From: Paludisphaera mucosa
Lineage (GTDB): Bacteria; Planctomycetota; Planctomycetia; Isosphaerales; Isosphaeraceae
Direction: 5' to 3'
Length of the DNA: 64,000 nt
Assembly (NCBI RefSeq): GCF_029589435.1
Contig: NZ_JARRAG010000003.1
Location: forward strand, 116,583 to 180,582
The position numbers were made by a program, and so were the translations under genes. Each line of letters starts with the position of its first letter. Position 1 is the stretch's first letter. The notes under the pieces are model-generated. The model saw only the letters and a list, made by a program, of their open reading frames with translations, was not told the origin of the DNA and made no database searches. Shown in pieces: positions 40,395 through 50,518 of this stretch.

Positions 40395-42470
40395 ATGAGA
40401 TTTCGGATGAGATGGCTTTTCGGCCTGTCCGTGGCCCTGGGCGCGACGCCCGCCCCGGCGCAGTCGGTCGCGACCGAGCCCGGCTTCGTCTTCCCCACCG
40501 TCCCCGCCGAGCACCCCCACGCCCGGGCGCTGCTGGCGAACGCCCTGCGCTATCTGGGGCCGGACAACCGCATCTTCGACGCCGCGTCGGGCTACCCGTT
40601 CGAGGGCTGGAACCAGGACCCGGCCAAGGGGCTCTACCTGCGGTCGTTCACGCAGCTCACGGCGATCGGCCAGGGGATGGAGATCCTCGCCAACGTCGCC
40701 GCCGGGCTCTGCGACTCGCCCCTGATGTCGCGCCAGGACGCGCTCGGGCGGCTCGCGCATCAGACCCGCAGCCTGCTTCGCGACCAGGGCGACCCCCGCC
40801 TGGGCGCCGACGGCCTGCTGGGGAACTTCCTGGACCTCGCCACCGGCAAGCGGCTGGGGCCCCTGACGTCCGACGTCGACAAGGCCAAACTCGTCGCGGC
40901 GCTCGGGGCCGAGAAAGCCGAAGCCGCGTGGAAGGCGCTCGTCGCCAAGAACTGGATCACGCCGCGCAAGGACGGCGCCGAGGCCGCGGTGAACCGCACC
41001 CCCACGTTCGGCTGGGAGCACTTCGACGGCGAGCTGGCGCCCTTCCGCGACAACGAGTCGAAGCAGAAGATCATGGACGTGCTCGATGAGCGGGTCGTCA
41101 TGACCGTCTTCGTCGACAACGCCAACCTCTCGTCGTCGATCGCCCGCTGCATCGGAGCGCTCCTTCGACCCGACGTCAAGGACGCCCCCGAGGTCGTCGA
41201 CCTGCGGCAGAAGCTGGAGCAGTTCCTGGAGAACCAGCGCGCCGGCTACGCCCGGCTGTACGACCCCGCCGCCGGCCAGTTCTACTTCGGCCGCGACGCC
41301 TCGCGCGACCGCCTCTTCGGCTGGAACGACCTGGAGGGGAAGTGGGTCACGGGGCACGTCGACTACCTCGTCAACGAGTTCCGGGGCCCGGCCACGTTCG
41401 TCGTCCTGCGCTACGGGCTGCCGCTCGACGCGATCAAGAACCTGGGCTTCAAGATCCGCCCCTACAAGGCGGGCGACGGCCGCACGCTGCACGTGCTGGC
41501 GCCGTGGGAGGGCTCGGCCTTCCAGGGCCTGGGCTTCGAGCTGGCCATGACGGAACTCGACCGCCCGAGCTGGCGGCGGCTGCTGGAGGACTTCATCGCC
41601 GTCGAGGTCGACTACTCGACGCGCAACGGGCTCCCCGGCTTCCTCTCCGAGTCGTACAGCGGCCGGGGGACGCAGTACACGGGCTCGATCGGCATCCCCG
41701 AGGTCACCGTCGCCCCCAACCCCCGGATCACCGACGCCCCCTCGCTCTACACGATCGGCCCGGCCTACGCCGTCGCCCCCGCCAAGGTCGAGGCCTTCCT
41801 GGCCGCCAACTGGCCGACGATCGCGACCCTTCTGACCGATCACGGCCCCTGGGAGGGCTACAACGCGCCCTCGAAAGAGCCGATCACCTTCCAGACCTCG
41901 GCGCACACGTTCTCGCTGATCCTCGGCCTGCTCGGCACGGCGTCGGAACACATGAAGACGTACCTCGACTCCCGGGAGCTGGGCGCTGGCCTTCAAAGCG
42001 TCTTCCGGGCCGGCGTCGGGGCCGACCTGCTCGGCGCCGGGGCCTCGGCCTTCGCCTGGGACGCCAAGACCCACCCGATCGAGTCGGGCCGCGGCGCGGG
42101 CGCCGGATTCTTCGTCCGCAGCCCGCGGATCTCCGAGCCGGGCGTGGCCTTCGTCGCCGCGGGCGTGGGGGGCTTCGACCTCTCGGGGACCGTCCTCACC
42201 CTGAAGTACCGCCTGAAGTCCGACGCGACCGCCGCCTCGCTCGCCCTCAAGCCGGTCCCGACCGCGACCAACGCCGGCCCCGGCCTCATCCCCACCGAGG
42301 TCGCCTTCGACCTCGCCCCGACCGGGGCCGCCGACGCCGAGGTCCGCATCCAGCTGCCGGCCACCCCCGGGCTCGCGCAGGTCAAGGAAGTCGTCCTGAC
42401 CCTCGCGAAGGCCGCGGCCGGCAAGCCGCTCGACCTGACGATCGTCGGCCTGGCCGCCTCGCCCCCCTGA
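40395..42470 (+). CDS. Exported putative (alpha/alpha)6-barrel carbohydrate-active protein
   Basis: A 691-residue protein with a signal peptide ([17 protein letters not shown]). The body is helical with paired aromatic/acidic motifs: [57 protein letters not shown] and [19 protein letters not shown]. This layout resembles glucoamylase-like and beta-1,2-glucanase-like barrels, and such genes occur beside GH94 genes, but the family assignment is tentative. The last 120 residues form a beta-sandwich. One base separates it from the upstream 77-residue ORF, so it is in the same operon. Confidence 0.72.
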   Translation: MRFRMRWLFGLSVALGATPAPAQSVATEPGFVFPTVPAEHPHARALLANALRYLGPDNRIFDAASGYPFEGWNQDPAKGLYLRSFTQLTAIGQGMEILANVAAGLCDSPLMSRQDALGRLAHQTRSLLRDQGDPRLGADGLLGNFLDLATGKRLGPLTSDVDKAKLVAALGAEKAEAAWKALVAKNWITPRKDGAEAAVNRTPTFGWEHFDGELAPFRDNESKQKIMDVLDERVVMTVFVDNANLSSSIARCIGALLRPDVKDAPEVVDLRQKLEQFLENQRAGYARLYDPAAGQFYFGRDASRDRLFGWNDLEGKWVTGHVDYLVNEFRGPATFVVLRYGLPLDAIKNLGFKIRPYKAGDGRTLHVLAPWEGSAFQGLGFELAMTELDRPSWRRLLEDFIAVEVDYSTRNGLPGFLSESYSGRGTQYTGSIGIPEVTVAPNPRITDAPSLYTIGPAYAVAPAKVEAFLAANWPTIATLLTDHGPWEGYNAPSKEPITFQTSAHTFSLILGLLGTASEHMKTYLDSRELGAGLQSVFRAGVGADLLGAGASAFAWDAKTHPIESGRGAGAGFFVRSPRISEPGVAFVAAGVGGFDLSGTVLTLKYRLKSDATAASLALKPVPTATNAGPGLIPTEVAFDLAPTGAADAEVRIQLPATPGLAQVKEVVLTLAKAAAGKPLDLTIVGLAASPP

Positions 42471-42573
42471 CCTCATCGCCTCGGCTGACTCGCGGGCCGC
42501 GCCAACGGCTCCGGCATCCTGTTTGCATCCGTCTCGCGGAAACGATCCGGAGGCACCGGGGCCGGGAGCCGTA

Positions 42574-44397
42574 ATGAGCTATCGACCGATTGAAGATTAT
42601 GGGTTGATCGGCGACCTGCACACCGCCGCGCTCGTCGGCCAGGACGGCTCGATCGACTGGCTGTGCTACCCCCGGTTCGACTCGCCGAGCGTCTTCGCCG
42701 CCATCCTCGACGACCGCAAAGGGGGGTCGTTCCGGGTCGCGCCGAGCTGCCCGCACGCCACGCGACGGCAGCTGTACTGGCCCGACACGAACGTCCTGAT
42801 CACCCGGTTCCTGTCCGAGAACGGCGTGGCCGAGGTGACCGACTTCATGCCGGTGGGCGTGCGGGGCCGTCCCGGCGCGCCCTTCCTGGTCCGGAAGGTC
42901 CACGTCATCCGCGGCGAGGTCCCGTTCCACCTGCACTGCCGGCCGGCCTTCGACTACGCCCGCGCCGAGCACACCCTGCGGATCGACGGCGCGACGGCCA
43001 CGTTCGACGGGCCGGGCCTGGCCCTGCAACTGGCCGGCGGCGTCGACCTGGAGGGCGACGGCCGGGGCGTCGCCGCCGAGTTCACGCTCAAGCCCGGCGA
43101 GACCGTCGCCTTCGCCCTCCGCGAGCCCTGCGACCGGCCGTTCGCCTCGGAGGAGGCCCAGGAGCTGATGGAAGCCGCCATCGCCTACTGGCAGCGCTGG
43201 CTCTCGCATTGCACGTACATGGGCCGCTGGCGCGAGGTCGTCCAGCGGTCGGCGCTGACGCTCAAGCTGCTGACCTACGAGCCGACCGGCGCGATCGTCG
43301 CCGCGCCGACGTGCGGACTGCCGGAACAGCCCGGCGGCGGGCGGAACTGGGACTACCGCTTCACCTGGATCCGCGACGCCGCCTTCACGCTCTACGGGCT
43401 CATGCGGATCGGCTTCACCGAGGAGGCCGGCCGGTTCATGAGCTGGATCGAGGCCCGCTGCCACGAGACCTGCGGCGACGCCCCCCTGCAGGTCGTCTAC
43501 GGCATCGACGGCCGCCACGACCTGGCCGAGGAGACGCTCGGCCACCTCGACGGCTATCGCGGCTCGCGTCCGGTCCGCATCGGCAACGCGGCCTCGGGCC
43601 AGCTCCAGCTCGACCTCTACGGCGAGCTGCTCGACGCCGTCTACCTCTACAACAAGCACGGCAACCCGATCTCGTACGACCTGTGGGTCCAGCTCGAACG
43701 GATCGTCGACTACGTCTGCGAGAACTGGCGGCGCGAGGACGAGGGGATCTGGGAGGCCCGCAGCGGCCGTCGGCAGTACGTCTATTCGAAGCTGATGTGC
43801 TGGGTGGCCGTCGACCGGGCGATCCGGCTGGCCGACAAGCGGTCGTTCCCCGCCGACCGCGCGCGCTGGGGGAAGGCCCGCGACGAGATCTACCTGGACG
43901 TGATGCAGAACGGCTGGAGCGACACGAAGCAGTCGTTCGTCCAGTCGTACGGCTCCGAGGTGCTCGACGCCTCGGCCCTGATCATGCCGATGGTCTTCTT
44001 CCTCTCGCCGACCGACCCCCGGCTGCTGAAGACCCTGGACGCGATCCGCCGGCCATTCGAGGAGGGCGGGCTGGCGTCCGACAGCCTGGTCTACCGCTAC
44101 GACCCCGCGCAGAGCCCCGACGGCCTGGAGGGCGGCGAGGGGGCGTTCAACATGTGCTCGTTCTGGATGGTCGAGGCCCTGACCCGCGCCGGCCGGGCCG
44201 ACCCGGCCTACCTGCGGGACGCCCGGCTGAAGTTCGAGCACATGCTCGGCTACGCCAGCCACCTGGGCCTCTACGGCGAAGAGACCGGATCCCGCGGCGA
44301 GGCGCTGGGCAACTTCCCCCAGGGGTTCACCCACCTGGCCCTCATCAGCGCCGCGTTCAACCTCGACCGCTCGCTCGGCGGCGGCCGGCCGGCCTGA
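42574..44397 (+). CDS. GH15-family glucoamylase/trehalase-like hydrolase
   Basis: A 607-residue cytoplasmic enzyme. The N-terminal beta domain begins [20 protein letters not shown] and [20 protein letters not shown], the typical opening of bacterial GH15 proteins. The barrel contains [19 protein letters not shown] and the catalytic-acid segment [19 protein letters not shown]; the second catalytic Glu is likely in [17 protein letters not shown]. Members act on trehalose, maltose or glucans, and sequence alone does not separate these. ATG 42574 is preferred over 42523 because the conserved N-terminus starts there. It is 103 bp from the upstream gene. Confidence 0.93.
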   Translation: MSYRPIEDYGLIGDLHTAALVGQDGSIDWLCYPRFDSPSVFAAILDDRKGGSFRVAPSCPHATRRQLYWPDTNVLITRFLSENGVAEVTDFMPVGVRGRPGAPFLVRKVHVIRGEVPFHLHCRPAFDYARAEHTLRIDGATATFDGPGLALQLAGGVDLEGDGRGVAAEFTLKPGETVAFALREPCDRPFASEEAQELMEAAIAYWQRWLSHCTYMGRWREVVQRSALTLKLLTYEPTGAIVAAPTCGLPEQPGGGRNWDYRFTWIRDAAFTLYGLMRIGFTEEAGRFMSWIEARCHETCGDAPLQVVYGIDGRHDLAEETLGHLDGYRGSRPVRIGNAASGQLQLDLYGELLDAVYLYNKHGNPISYDLWVQLERIVDYVCENWRREDEGIWEARSGRRQYVYSKLMCWVAVDRAIRLADKRSFPADRARWGKARDEIYLDVMQNGWSDTKQSFVQSYGSEVLDASALIMPMVFFLSPTDPRLLKTLDAIRRPFEEGGLASDSLVYRYDPAQSPDGLEGGEGAFNMCSFWMVEALTRAGRADPAYLRDARLKFEHMLGYASHLGLYGEETGSRGEALGNFPQGFTHLALISAAFNLDRSLGGGRPA

Positions 44398-44403
44398 TGC
44401 GGA

Positions 44404-44712
44404 TCACGCGGGTTCAGGGAAATGCCCCTTCGGCCCCTCGTGCCCGACTCGTCGCTCGGCCAGGTTGAGCCAGCGATGCGCCAGGTGCCGCGCGTCGCGG
44501 AGGTCGACGATCGCGTCGGAGCACTGGACCCGGGCGCGCTCGTATCGCTCGCGGCCGATGAACTGGTTGCTGCCGGGCTCGTCCAGATAGCCCTGAGCCT
44601 GTTCGAGGCGGCGCAGGAGGTCCTGGATCCGTCCCTGAAGCCGCACCATCCGGGCGTAGGTCTCCATCATATCAGCCAAGTCCGCGTCTTTCGGCGTCCT
44701 GAGGTCGTCCAT
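44404..44712 (-). CDS. Small coiled-coil protein
   Basis: A 102-residue protein with a strong GGAAGGAGG site before ATG 44712. It is highly charged and helical (MMETYARMVRLQGRIQDLL, RRLEQAQGYLD), with no membrane segment. The frame continues upstream but loses protein-like composition. It converges on the GH15 gene with a 6-bp gap. Function unknown. Confidence 0.65.
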   Translation of the reverse strand: MDDLRTPKDADLADMMETYARMVRLQGRIQDLLRRLEQAQGYLDEPGSNQFIGRERYERARVQCSDAIVDLRDARHLAHRWLNLAERRVGHEGPKGHFPEPA

Positions 44713-45144
44713 CGTCGGGCCTCCTTCCCGTCGTACTTCCGTCGATGCCACGTCGCATCGAGACGAGCTTACGACATGTAGGATGTGATCACGATTCAGT
44801 TCGACCAGGATTCCGGCCCGCATCGGCTATTTTCCTGGCGCCAGTCGGATCATCGGGCTCGGGTGAAGTGGATCCCGGGGACCCGTGGATCCGAAGATCA
44901 CAGCCACCGGCTGGCCGCATCGGCCTCGAAGGCGCCTGTGACCGGTCCGGCGCGCAGCTTTCGCATTCCGCTCCATGGTGGGAAGAGTTTGTTGTTCGTT
45001 TCGCCTCGGAAACCGACCGAGTTCCGAAGTCCTTCGGAGCCTTGTCGTCTCCAAAGTCGTTTCTGGGCCCATCCTAAGATAAGGCGGCTTCACCGGGCGA
45101 TCGACCCGGGGGCGCACGCGCCACAAGGAGGCGGGTCGACGACG
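44713..45144. other. Intergenic region between divergent small genes
   Basis: In these 432 bp no gene is supported: one long frame is open but has the scattered Arg/Ser/Pro composition of a shadow. Promoters of the two flanking genes must lie here. No repeat or strong hairpin was noticed. Confidence 0.4.
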
Positions 45145-45672
45145 ATGCACCAGGGTGGAGGATTTCTTTACGCGGCGGCGGGCGTCTCGACGACATTCGC
45201 CGGCAGCGCCGCCCTTTCGTGGCTCCAGACGCCGGCCGGCGCGTCGGGGATCGCGACCGCGGGGGCCGTCGGCGCGTCGGCGTGGGCCTGGTGGCTGGCC
45301 AGGCGCGACGCGAAACGGCGCAGCGACCTGGAATACGAGGCCGAACGGCTCCGCGTTGAACGGGCGGCCGAGGTCGAGCGGCTCCGCGTAGCCCGCGAGG
45401 CCAAGATCGCGGACGAAGTCGCGAGCGTCGTCGCCGAGACCCTCGTCAGGGAGATGTCAACGGCCGTCGCCCAGGCGGTCCACGACCTGTCCACGGGCGG
45501 CCTGCTGGAGAACCTGACCAACGCGAAGGCCCTCGCGGCCGGCCTCTCGGCCGCGATCCCCGAACTGGCCGGCCTGGCGAAAGCCGCCGTCGACTCGAAC
45601 CGTCCGGCTCCGACGCCGCGCCCCCTCGAGAAGTGCAGGGGCCGGACGACCGAAGCTGAGCAGCCCGAATGA
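45145..45672 (+). CDS. Membrane-anchored coiled-coil protein
   Basis: A 175-residue protein. A Gly-rich N-terminal hydrophobic part (GIATAGAVGASAWAWWLAR) anchors a charged coiled coil (YEAERLRVERAAEVERLRV). An amphipathic region follows (TKVLARE-like charge pattern ending in LSAAIPELAGLAKAAV). AAGGAGG lies 13 nt before ATG 45145, a longer spacing than usual, so the start is not certain. Function unknown. Confidence 0.6.
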   Translation: MHQGGGFLYAAAGVSTTFAGSAALSWLQTPAGASGIATAGAVGASAWAWWLARRDAKRRSDLEYEAERLRVERAAEVERLRVAREAKIADEVASVVAETLVREMSTAVAQAVHDLSTGGLLENLTNAKALAAGLSAAIPELAGLAKAAVDSNRPAPTPRPLEKCRGRTTEAEQPE

Positions 45673-45888
45673 ACGGCCGGCTCCCGAGCGCGACGGTCGC
45701 AGGGGGCCCTTCAATGGTCTTCGGCCGAGCGAACGCGGAAATCGGCGGGGCGATCGAAGTACTATTTAGACTAGGAACATATTACGACGCAAATGTCCGA
45801 ATCGATTCCGCTTCCACCGCGGCCGGGGGGGTCTCGCCGATCGGCGCATGACGGCGCCGCCGACCCCAGACTCTTCGCAAGGTGCCCG

Positions 45889-45980
45889 GCGGCGTTCTCA
45901 TGCGGACCAGGGGGGCGACGCGGATCCGACCGTCGTCGCAATTAAGGGCCGGCGCCGACCCCCGCCGCGCCTCCAGAGTA
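45889..45980 (+). repeat. Structured repeat, copy 1
   Basis: About 92 bp that match 46116-46207 at a constant offset of 227 bp. The core conserved run is AGGGGGGCGACGCGG, then CCGTCGTCGCAATTA, then GGGCCGGCGCC. The segment 45915-45939 folds as GCGACG-CGG with CCG-T-CGTCGC around the loop ATCCGA. The orientation is given as read; the active strand is unknown. Confidence 0.75.
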
Positions 45981-46059
45981 CGCTGAACTTATCTAGAATT
46001 CAACTATGTTCGCATAAGTAATATCAGAATGTCTTGCTTTTATGCCTGATTACGCTCGC

Positions 46060-46118
46060 GCGCCGCCCGCCGAGGCCGTAATCTCGACGGGCGGCGCAGG
46101 ACCTTCCGTCGTCCTGCG
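46060..46118 (+). other. Two consecutive hairpins before repeat copy 2
   Basis: The first hairpin pairs GCGCCGCCCG (46060-46069) with CGGGCGGCGC (46088-46097) and, after one mismatch, CGAG with CTCG around an 8-nt loop. The second pairs GCAGGAC (46096-46102) with GTCCTGC (46111-46117) around an 8-nt loop, overlapping the first by two bases. Together with the stem inside repeat copy 2 they make a run of hairpins that looks like a folded RNA rather than a simple terminator. Confidence 0.6.
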
Positions 46119-46207
46119 GCGTCTGTAAGCGGGTCAGGGGGGCGACGCGGTGCTGGCCGTCGTCGCAATTAGGGGCCGGCGCCAACCCCTGCCGTATCCA
46201 CAGAGTA
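46116..46207 (+). repeat. Structured repeat, copy 2
   Basis: Second copy of the 92-bp repeat. Compared with copy 1 the hairpin loop at 46142-46166 changes from ATCCGA to TGCTGG while both stem strands stay the same, which suggests that structure is kept. A following stem AGGGG/CCCCT around CCGGCGCCAA is also possible in this copy, but in copy 1 it is weakened by two mismatches. Confidence 0.75.
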
Positions 46208-46329
46208 TATCAATCATATCAAATATTCAAGCGGATTTTGATAAATTGACATTCTAAATCGAACGCAGTTCGAAATCGTGTCGAGGGCCGCCAGCCGGCC
46301 GGTCGAGGCGAGGCCGCCGTCCCGGGCCG

Positions 46330-48390
46330 TCAGCGGCCCGCCCGGGGCGCGGCGGCGGTGGGGAGCGATTGCAGGAGCATGTCGACGTCGACGGGCTTGA
46401 CGAGGTAGCCGTCGAAGCCGGCCTGCTTCGCCCGGCGGACGTCCTCCTCCCGGCCGTAGCCCGAGACCGCGTAGAGCGCGACCCGGCCGCCGAAGCGGCC
46501 GCGGAGCCGCGCGGCCAGCTCGTAGCCGTCCATGCCGGGCAGGCCGATGTCGAGGACCGCGACCGCGGGGAGGTCGGCCTCGGCCGCCGCGAGCGCGGCG
46601 GGGCCGTCGTGGGCGGTCCGGACGTCGAAGCCGCGTTCCCGCAGGAGCCGGGCGAGGCCCGACACGCCGTCGACGTTGTCGTCGACGAGCAGGATGCGGC
46701 CGCCGGCGGGCGGGCGCGAGGGGGGGGCCGCGACGGCCGGCGCCGGGGCCTCGGCCGCCTCGCGGGCCAGGGGGAGCCGGACGGTGAAGGCGCTGCCGCG
46801 GCCCAGGCCGGCGCTCTCGGCGGCGACGTCGCCGCCGTGCAGCTCCACGAGCCGCCGCACCAGCGTCAGGCCGATGCCGAGGCCGCCGTGCGAGCGGGCG
46901 ATCGAGTCGTCGACCTGGCCGAACAGCTCGAAGATCCGCCCCAGGTCTCCCGGGGCGATGCCGATGCCGTCGTCCTCGACGCGGAGCGTCGCACGGCCCC
47001 CCTCGGCCCGGGCGACGATCGCGATCCGGCCCGACGCGTCGGTGTACTTGGACGCGTTCGCGAGCAGGTTGACCAGGACCTGCTCCAGCCGCGTCGGGTC
47101 GGCGTCGACGGGGAGCGGGCCCTCGTCGAGGGCCAGGTCGAGCGCCTGCGACTTGGCGGCGAGCTGGGGCCGGACGGCCTGGGCGGCGCGCTCGACGACG
47201 ACGCGGGCGTCGAGGGCCTCCTTGCGCAGCTCGATCTTCCCCAGGCTGATCCGCGAGACGTCGAGCAGGTCGTCGACCAGGTGCGCGAGCTGGCGGCCCT
47301 GGCGGTCGACGACGTCCAGGGCCCAGCCCCGGCCCGACGCCTCGTCGGGGGCCAGGCGGGCGACCCGCGCCGCGTTGGCGATGGCGGACAGGGGGTTGCG
47401 CAGCTCGTGGGCGAGCGTGGCCAGGAACTCGTCCTTGCGGCGGTCGGCCTCGCGGAGGGCCTCCTCGGCGCGGCGCAGCTCGGTGACGTCGGTGAGCGTG
47501 GCGACGAAGCCGACCACGATCCCCTCGACGTCCTTGAGCGGGCCGACGCTCAGCAGCAGGTCCAGGTCGCGCCCCCGCGCGCCCTCGGCCGCCGTCAGGC
47601 TGACCTCCACGCCCCGGACCGTCTCGCCGGAGATGACCCGCGAGATCGGCAGCACGAACGGCGAGCCCGCCGCGCCGCCGCGGCGGATCAGGGGGAAGGC
47701 CTCGTCGAAGCCCAGCCCCCGCGGATCTCGCCCGCAGAGCCGCCGGACCGCCACGCCGGCGCGGATCAGGGTGCCGCCCGGGTCGCCGACGACGATGGCG
47801 TCGACGGCCTGCTCGAGGATCGACCGCGAGAGGGTCTCGGCGGCGACGACCTCGGCGAGCCGGCGCTGGTCGGTCAGGTCGGTGATGATCAGGCAGGCCA
47901 CCCCCTCGCCGGCCGGCTCGCCCGTCGCCACCCGCACCGGCAGGCTCTCGCCGTCGCCTCGGAGCAGCAGCACCTCGCCCCGCGCCCCCGCGCCCCGGGC
48001 GAGGACCTCGGCGAGCGTGGGACGGCCGGCCTCGGCGATCAGGTCGCCGACCGGCCGGCCCAGGATCGCCTCGCTGGGCCGCAGCACGGCCCGGGCGAAC
48101 GCGCGGTTGGCGTACAGGATCGTGCCGTCGGCCGCCACCGTAAGCGCCGCCTGGTGCATCGCCTCGACGAGGCGGCGATAGGGGTGCTCGGCCGTCTCCA
48201 GGGTGATCACCCGGTCGTCCTCGGCGTCGGCGTCGGCCCCGGCGGCGACGACGAAGGCGTCGACCTCGCCGTGGCGGATGGCGCGGATCGTCTCCTCGGC
48301 CTCGCCCAGGCGCAGCCGCAGCTCCTCGATCTCGGCCCTCAGCCGCGCGACCGACTCGGCGTCGGCGTCTTGCGCACCGTCCTGAGACAT
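46330..48390 (-). CDS. PAS-domain hybrid histidine kinase with receiver domain
   Basis: A 686-residue cytoplasmic signalling protein. An N-terminal coiled coil (RLRAEIEELRLRLGEAEETI) is followed by two PAS-type domains (YRRLVEAMHQAALTVAADG; ILEQAVDAIVVGDPGG). The kinase has its phospho-acceptor His328 in FLATLAHELRNPLSAI, N-box NLLANASKYTDASG and G-boxes VEDDGIGIAPGDLG and SHGGLGIGLTLV. The C-terminal receiver has Asp614 in VAVLDIGLPGMDGYEL and Lys in DGYLVKPVD. There is no DNA-binding output. It lies 21 bp after kaiB, so it is probably the output or input kinase of the KaiBC pair, as SasA or CikA is in cyanobacteria (inference). Confidence 0.94.
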   Translation of the reverse strand: MSQDGAQDADAESVARLRAEIEELRLRLGEAEETIRAIRHGEVDAFVVAAGADADAEDDRVITLETAEHPYRRLVEAMHQAALTVAADGTILYANRAFARAVLRPSEAILGRPVGDLIAEAGRPTLAEVLARGAGARGEVLLLRGDGESLPVRVATGEPAGEGVACLIITDLTDQRRLAEVVAAETLSRSILEQAVDAIVVGDPGGTLIRAGVAVRRLCGRDPRGLGFDEAFPLIRRGGAAGSPFVLPISRVISGETVRGVEVSLTAAEGARGRDLDLLLSVGPLKDVEGIVVGFVATLTDVTELRRAEEALREADRRKDEFLATLAHELRNPLSAIANAARVARLAPDEASGRGWALDVVDRQGRQLAHLVDDLLDVSRISLGKIELRKEALDARVVVERAAQAVRPQLAAKSQALDLALDEGPLPVDADPTRLEQVLVNLLANASKYTDASGRIAIVARAEGGRATLRVEDDGIGIAPGDLGRIFELFGQVDDSIARSHGGLGIGLTLVRRLVELHGGDVAAESAGLGRGSAFTVRLPLAREAAEAPAPAVAAPPSRPPAGGRILLVDDNVDGVSGLARLLRERGFDVRTAHDGPAALAAAEADLPAVAVLDIGLPGMDGYELAARLRGRFGGRVALYAVSGYGREEDVRRAKQAGFDGYLVKPVDVDMLLQSLPTAAAPRAGR

Positions 48391-48411
48391 GGCGTCCTCG
48401 TCGCGGCGCGA

Positions 48412-48738
48412 TTAGGGGTCGATCTGGAGGCCGACGAGCACGCGGTCGGCGTTGGACAGGTCGCCGATCACCTTCCGGAGCGGCGCGGGGAGCCGGCGGA
48501 CCAGGGTGGGGATGGCCACGATCTGGTCGGTCCGGGCGCGGGCCGGCTGCTCGACCAGGTCGATCACCTCGATCCGGTAGCGGCCGGCGGCGATGTTCTC
48601 CTCGCAGACCCGCCGCAGGTTCGCCAGGGCGGCGACCGACTTGGGCGTCTGGCCGGCGATGTAGAGCCGCAGCTCGATCACCCCGTCGGCTTCGGGCGGG
48701 GCCCCGTCGCCCGCGTCCGATTCAAGCTCGCGATCCAT
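48412..48738 (-). CDS. kaiB: KaiB-family protein
   Basis: A 108-residue thioredoxin-like protein. After a 20-residue acidic start the KaiB core begins [20 protein letters not shown] and continues with [20 protein letters not shown] and [18 protein letters not shown], close to the canonical KaiB pattern. KaiB binds the CI ring of KaiC after a fold switch. Its ATG lies 17 bp inside the end of kaiC and has a strong GAAGGAGGGGG site. Confidence 0.93.
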   Translation of the reverse strand: MDRELESDAGDGAPPEADGVIELRLYIAGQTPKSVAALANLRRVCEENIAAGRYRIEVIDLVEQPARARTDQIVAIPTLVRRLPAPLRKVIGDLSNADRVLVGLQIDP

Positions 48739-50518
48739 GGTCCCCCTCCTTCGTCGGCCGCCTCGGGGCCGCCGTCTCGTCGTCCTCGCCCACCTTGCGG
48801 CTCTGCGCCATCGTCTCGCGGTCGAGCGTCCGGCGGCGTTCGCGGGCCTGCGATTCCTCGTCCGTGGCCGTCGCCTCGTCTTCGACCCGGTCCAGATCGG
48901 CCCGGAGGGCGGCGATCTGGGCCTCGAGGGCGGCGCGGCGGCGTTCGACCTCGCGGCGGCGGCGGGCGTCCTCCTGCTCGCGGGCCGCCGTCGCGGCCGC
49001 CTCGCGCGCCTCCTGGGCGAGCCGCATCGAGCCGGTGAGCACGCCCTCGGGACCCACGTAGACGTCCAGAAGCGCGATGCCGCGGTCGGTCAGCAGGTAC
49101 TCGCGGATCTGGTTGGAGTGCGCCATGCCGCGCGACTTGAGGATGTACATCCCGCGGTTGCGCTCGCCCCCCAGCTCGATGTCGCGCACCAGGATCCAGC
49201 TGTCGATCAGCGACGAGATCCCCAGGTCGGTCTGCTCCAGGCTGGCGTCGCCGGCCGAGTTCAGGCTGGTGAACAGCGCCGTCACCTGGCGGTGCTTCAG
49301 CGCGTCGATCAGCCGCAGCAGCATGGCGTGCGCCTCGCCCGGCGTGCCCGCGGAGATCATGTTGCTGATCGGGTCGACCACCACGACGTCCGGGCGGAAG
49401 TCGCGGATGAGCTTGAGCATCGACGCCAGGTGGACCTCCAGGCCCGAGAAGGTCGGCCGCGTGGCGTGGAAGAGGAGCAGGCCGTCGTCGATCCAGCGCT
49501 GCAGGTCCAGGCCGATCGACCGCGCGTTGCGCACCGCCTGGCTCCGCGACTCCTCGAAGGCGAAGTACAGGCAGCGCTCGCCGCGCCGGCAGGCGGCCTC
49601 GGCGAAGTGGCCGGCGAGGCTCGTCTTGCCCGAGCCGGCCGTGCCCGAGACCAGGATGCTCGACCCCCGGTAGAAGCCGCCGCCGCCGAGCATCGCGTCG
49701 AGCTGGGGCACGCCGCTGGAGACCCGCTCGTCGGACGCCTCGTGCTGCAGGCCCATCGACGTGACGGGCAGGACGGTGATGCCCTCCTCGTCGATCAGGA
49801 ACGGGAACTCGTTGGTCCCGTGGCTCGTCCCCCGATACTTGACGACCCGCAGCCGCCGGGTCGAGACCTGGTCGTACACCCTGTGGTCGAGCAGGATGAC
49901 GCAGTCGGAGACGTACTCCTCCAGGCCCTGCCGGGTCAGCGTGCCGTCGCCCCGCTCGGCGGTGATGACGGCCGTCACCCCCTTCTCCTTCAGCCACCGG
50001 AAGAGCCGCCGCAGCTCGGCGCGGAGGACCGCCTCGTTGGAGAGCCCGCCGAAGAGGGTCTCCAGCGTGTCCAGGACGACCCGCTTGGCGCCGATCGAGT
50101 CGATCGCCAGCCCCAGGCGGATGAACAGGCCCTCCAGGTCGTACTCGCCGTTCTCCTCGATCTCGCTGCGATCGATGTGCACGTAGTCGACGGCGAAGCG
50201 GCCCTCCTCGACCAGGCGGTCGAGGTCGAAGCCGAGCGAGCGGACGTTCTGCGTCAGCTCCTCCTCGCTCTCTTCGAAGGCCATGAAGACGCCGGGCTCG
50301 CCGTGCAGGAGCACTCCCTTGACCAGGAACTCCATGCCGAACAGCGTCTTGCCGCAGCCGGCGCTGCCGCAGATCAGCGTGGGCCGGCCCCGGGGCAGGC
50401 CGCCCCCCAGGATCTCGTCCAGGCCCTCGATCCCCGTCGGGACCTTGGGCAGCGCCCGGGCCTCGCGCCCGACGCCCCCCCGGCCCCCCACGGCCGTCGT
50501 TTCCGCCCCGTTGCTCAT
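48722..50518 (-). CDS. kaiC: KaiC-family circadian ATPase/kinase
   Basis: A 598-residue double-RecA protein. CI has Walker A GSAGCGKT (residues 51-58) and the catalytic Glu pair in [14 protein letters not shown] has Walker A GTAGSGKT (near 292-299) and [12 protein letters not shown]. The phosphorylation segment aligns as T430 and S435-S436 ([13 protein letters not shown]), so a Ser-Ser pair replaces the Ser-Thr pair of Synechococcus KaiC. About 80 extra C-terminal residues form a charged coiled coil ([20 protein letters not shown]). The start at 50518 overlaps the MerR-like stop. It forms hexamers in the family. Confidence 0.95.
   Translation of the reverse strand: MSNGAETTAVGGRGGVGREARALPKVPTGIEGLDEILGGGLPRGRPTLICGSAGCGKTLFGMEFLVKGVLLHGEPGVFMAFEESEEELTQNVRSLGFDLDRLVEEGRFAVDYVHIDRSEIEENGEYDLEGLFIRLGLAIDSIGAKRVVLDTLETLFGGLSNEAVLRAELRRLFRWLKEKGVTAVITAERGDGTLTRQGLEEYVSDCVILLDHRVYDQVSTRRLRVVKYRGTSHGTNEFPFLIDEEGITVLPVTSMGLQHEASDERVSSGVPQLDAMLGGGGFYRGSSILVSGTAGSGKTSLAGHFAEAACRRGERCLYFAFEESRSQAVRNARSIGLDLQRWIDDGLLLFHATRPTFSGLEVHLASMLKLIRDFRPDVVVVDPISNMISAGTPGEAHAMLLRLIDALKHRQVTALFTSLNSAGDASLEQTDLGISSLIDSWILVRDIELGGERNRGMYILKSRGMAHSNQIREYLLTDRGIALLDVYVGPEGVLTGSMRLAQEAREAAATAAREQEDARRRREVERRRAALEAQIAALRADLDRVEDEATATDEESQARERRRTLDRETMAQSRKVGEDDETAAPRRPTKEGDHGSRA

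Larger units (their letters stand above)
45673..46329. other. 657-bp gene desert with structured repeats
   Basis: This stretch is clearly more AT-rich than its surroundings in two places (about 45750-45800 and 45985-46055). It contains two copies of a structured repeat and several hairpins, listed separately. A 60-codon frame at 45669 overlaps the previous stop but is not convincing. A hairpin TCGAA-CGCAG-TTCGA near 46259-46273 lies downstream of the histidine kinase and may help terminate it. Confidence 0.6.

Noticed and set aside
45669..45851. 60-codon frame overlapping the stop of the coiled-coil gene by ATGA
   Set aside because: No ribosome-binding site, no hydrophobic or domain pattern, and it runs into the AT-rich gene desert.
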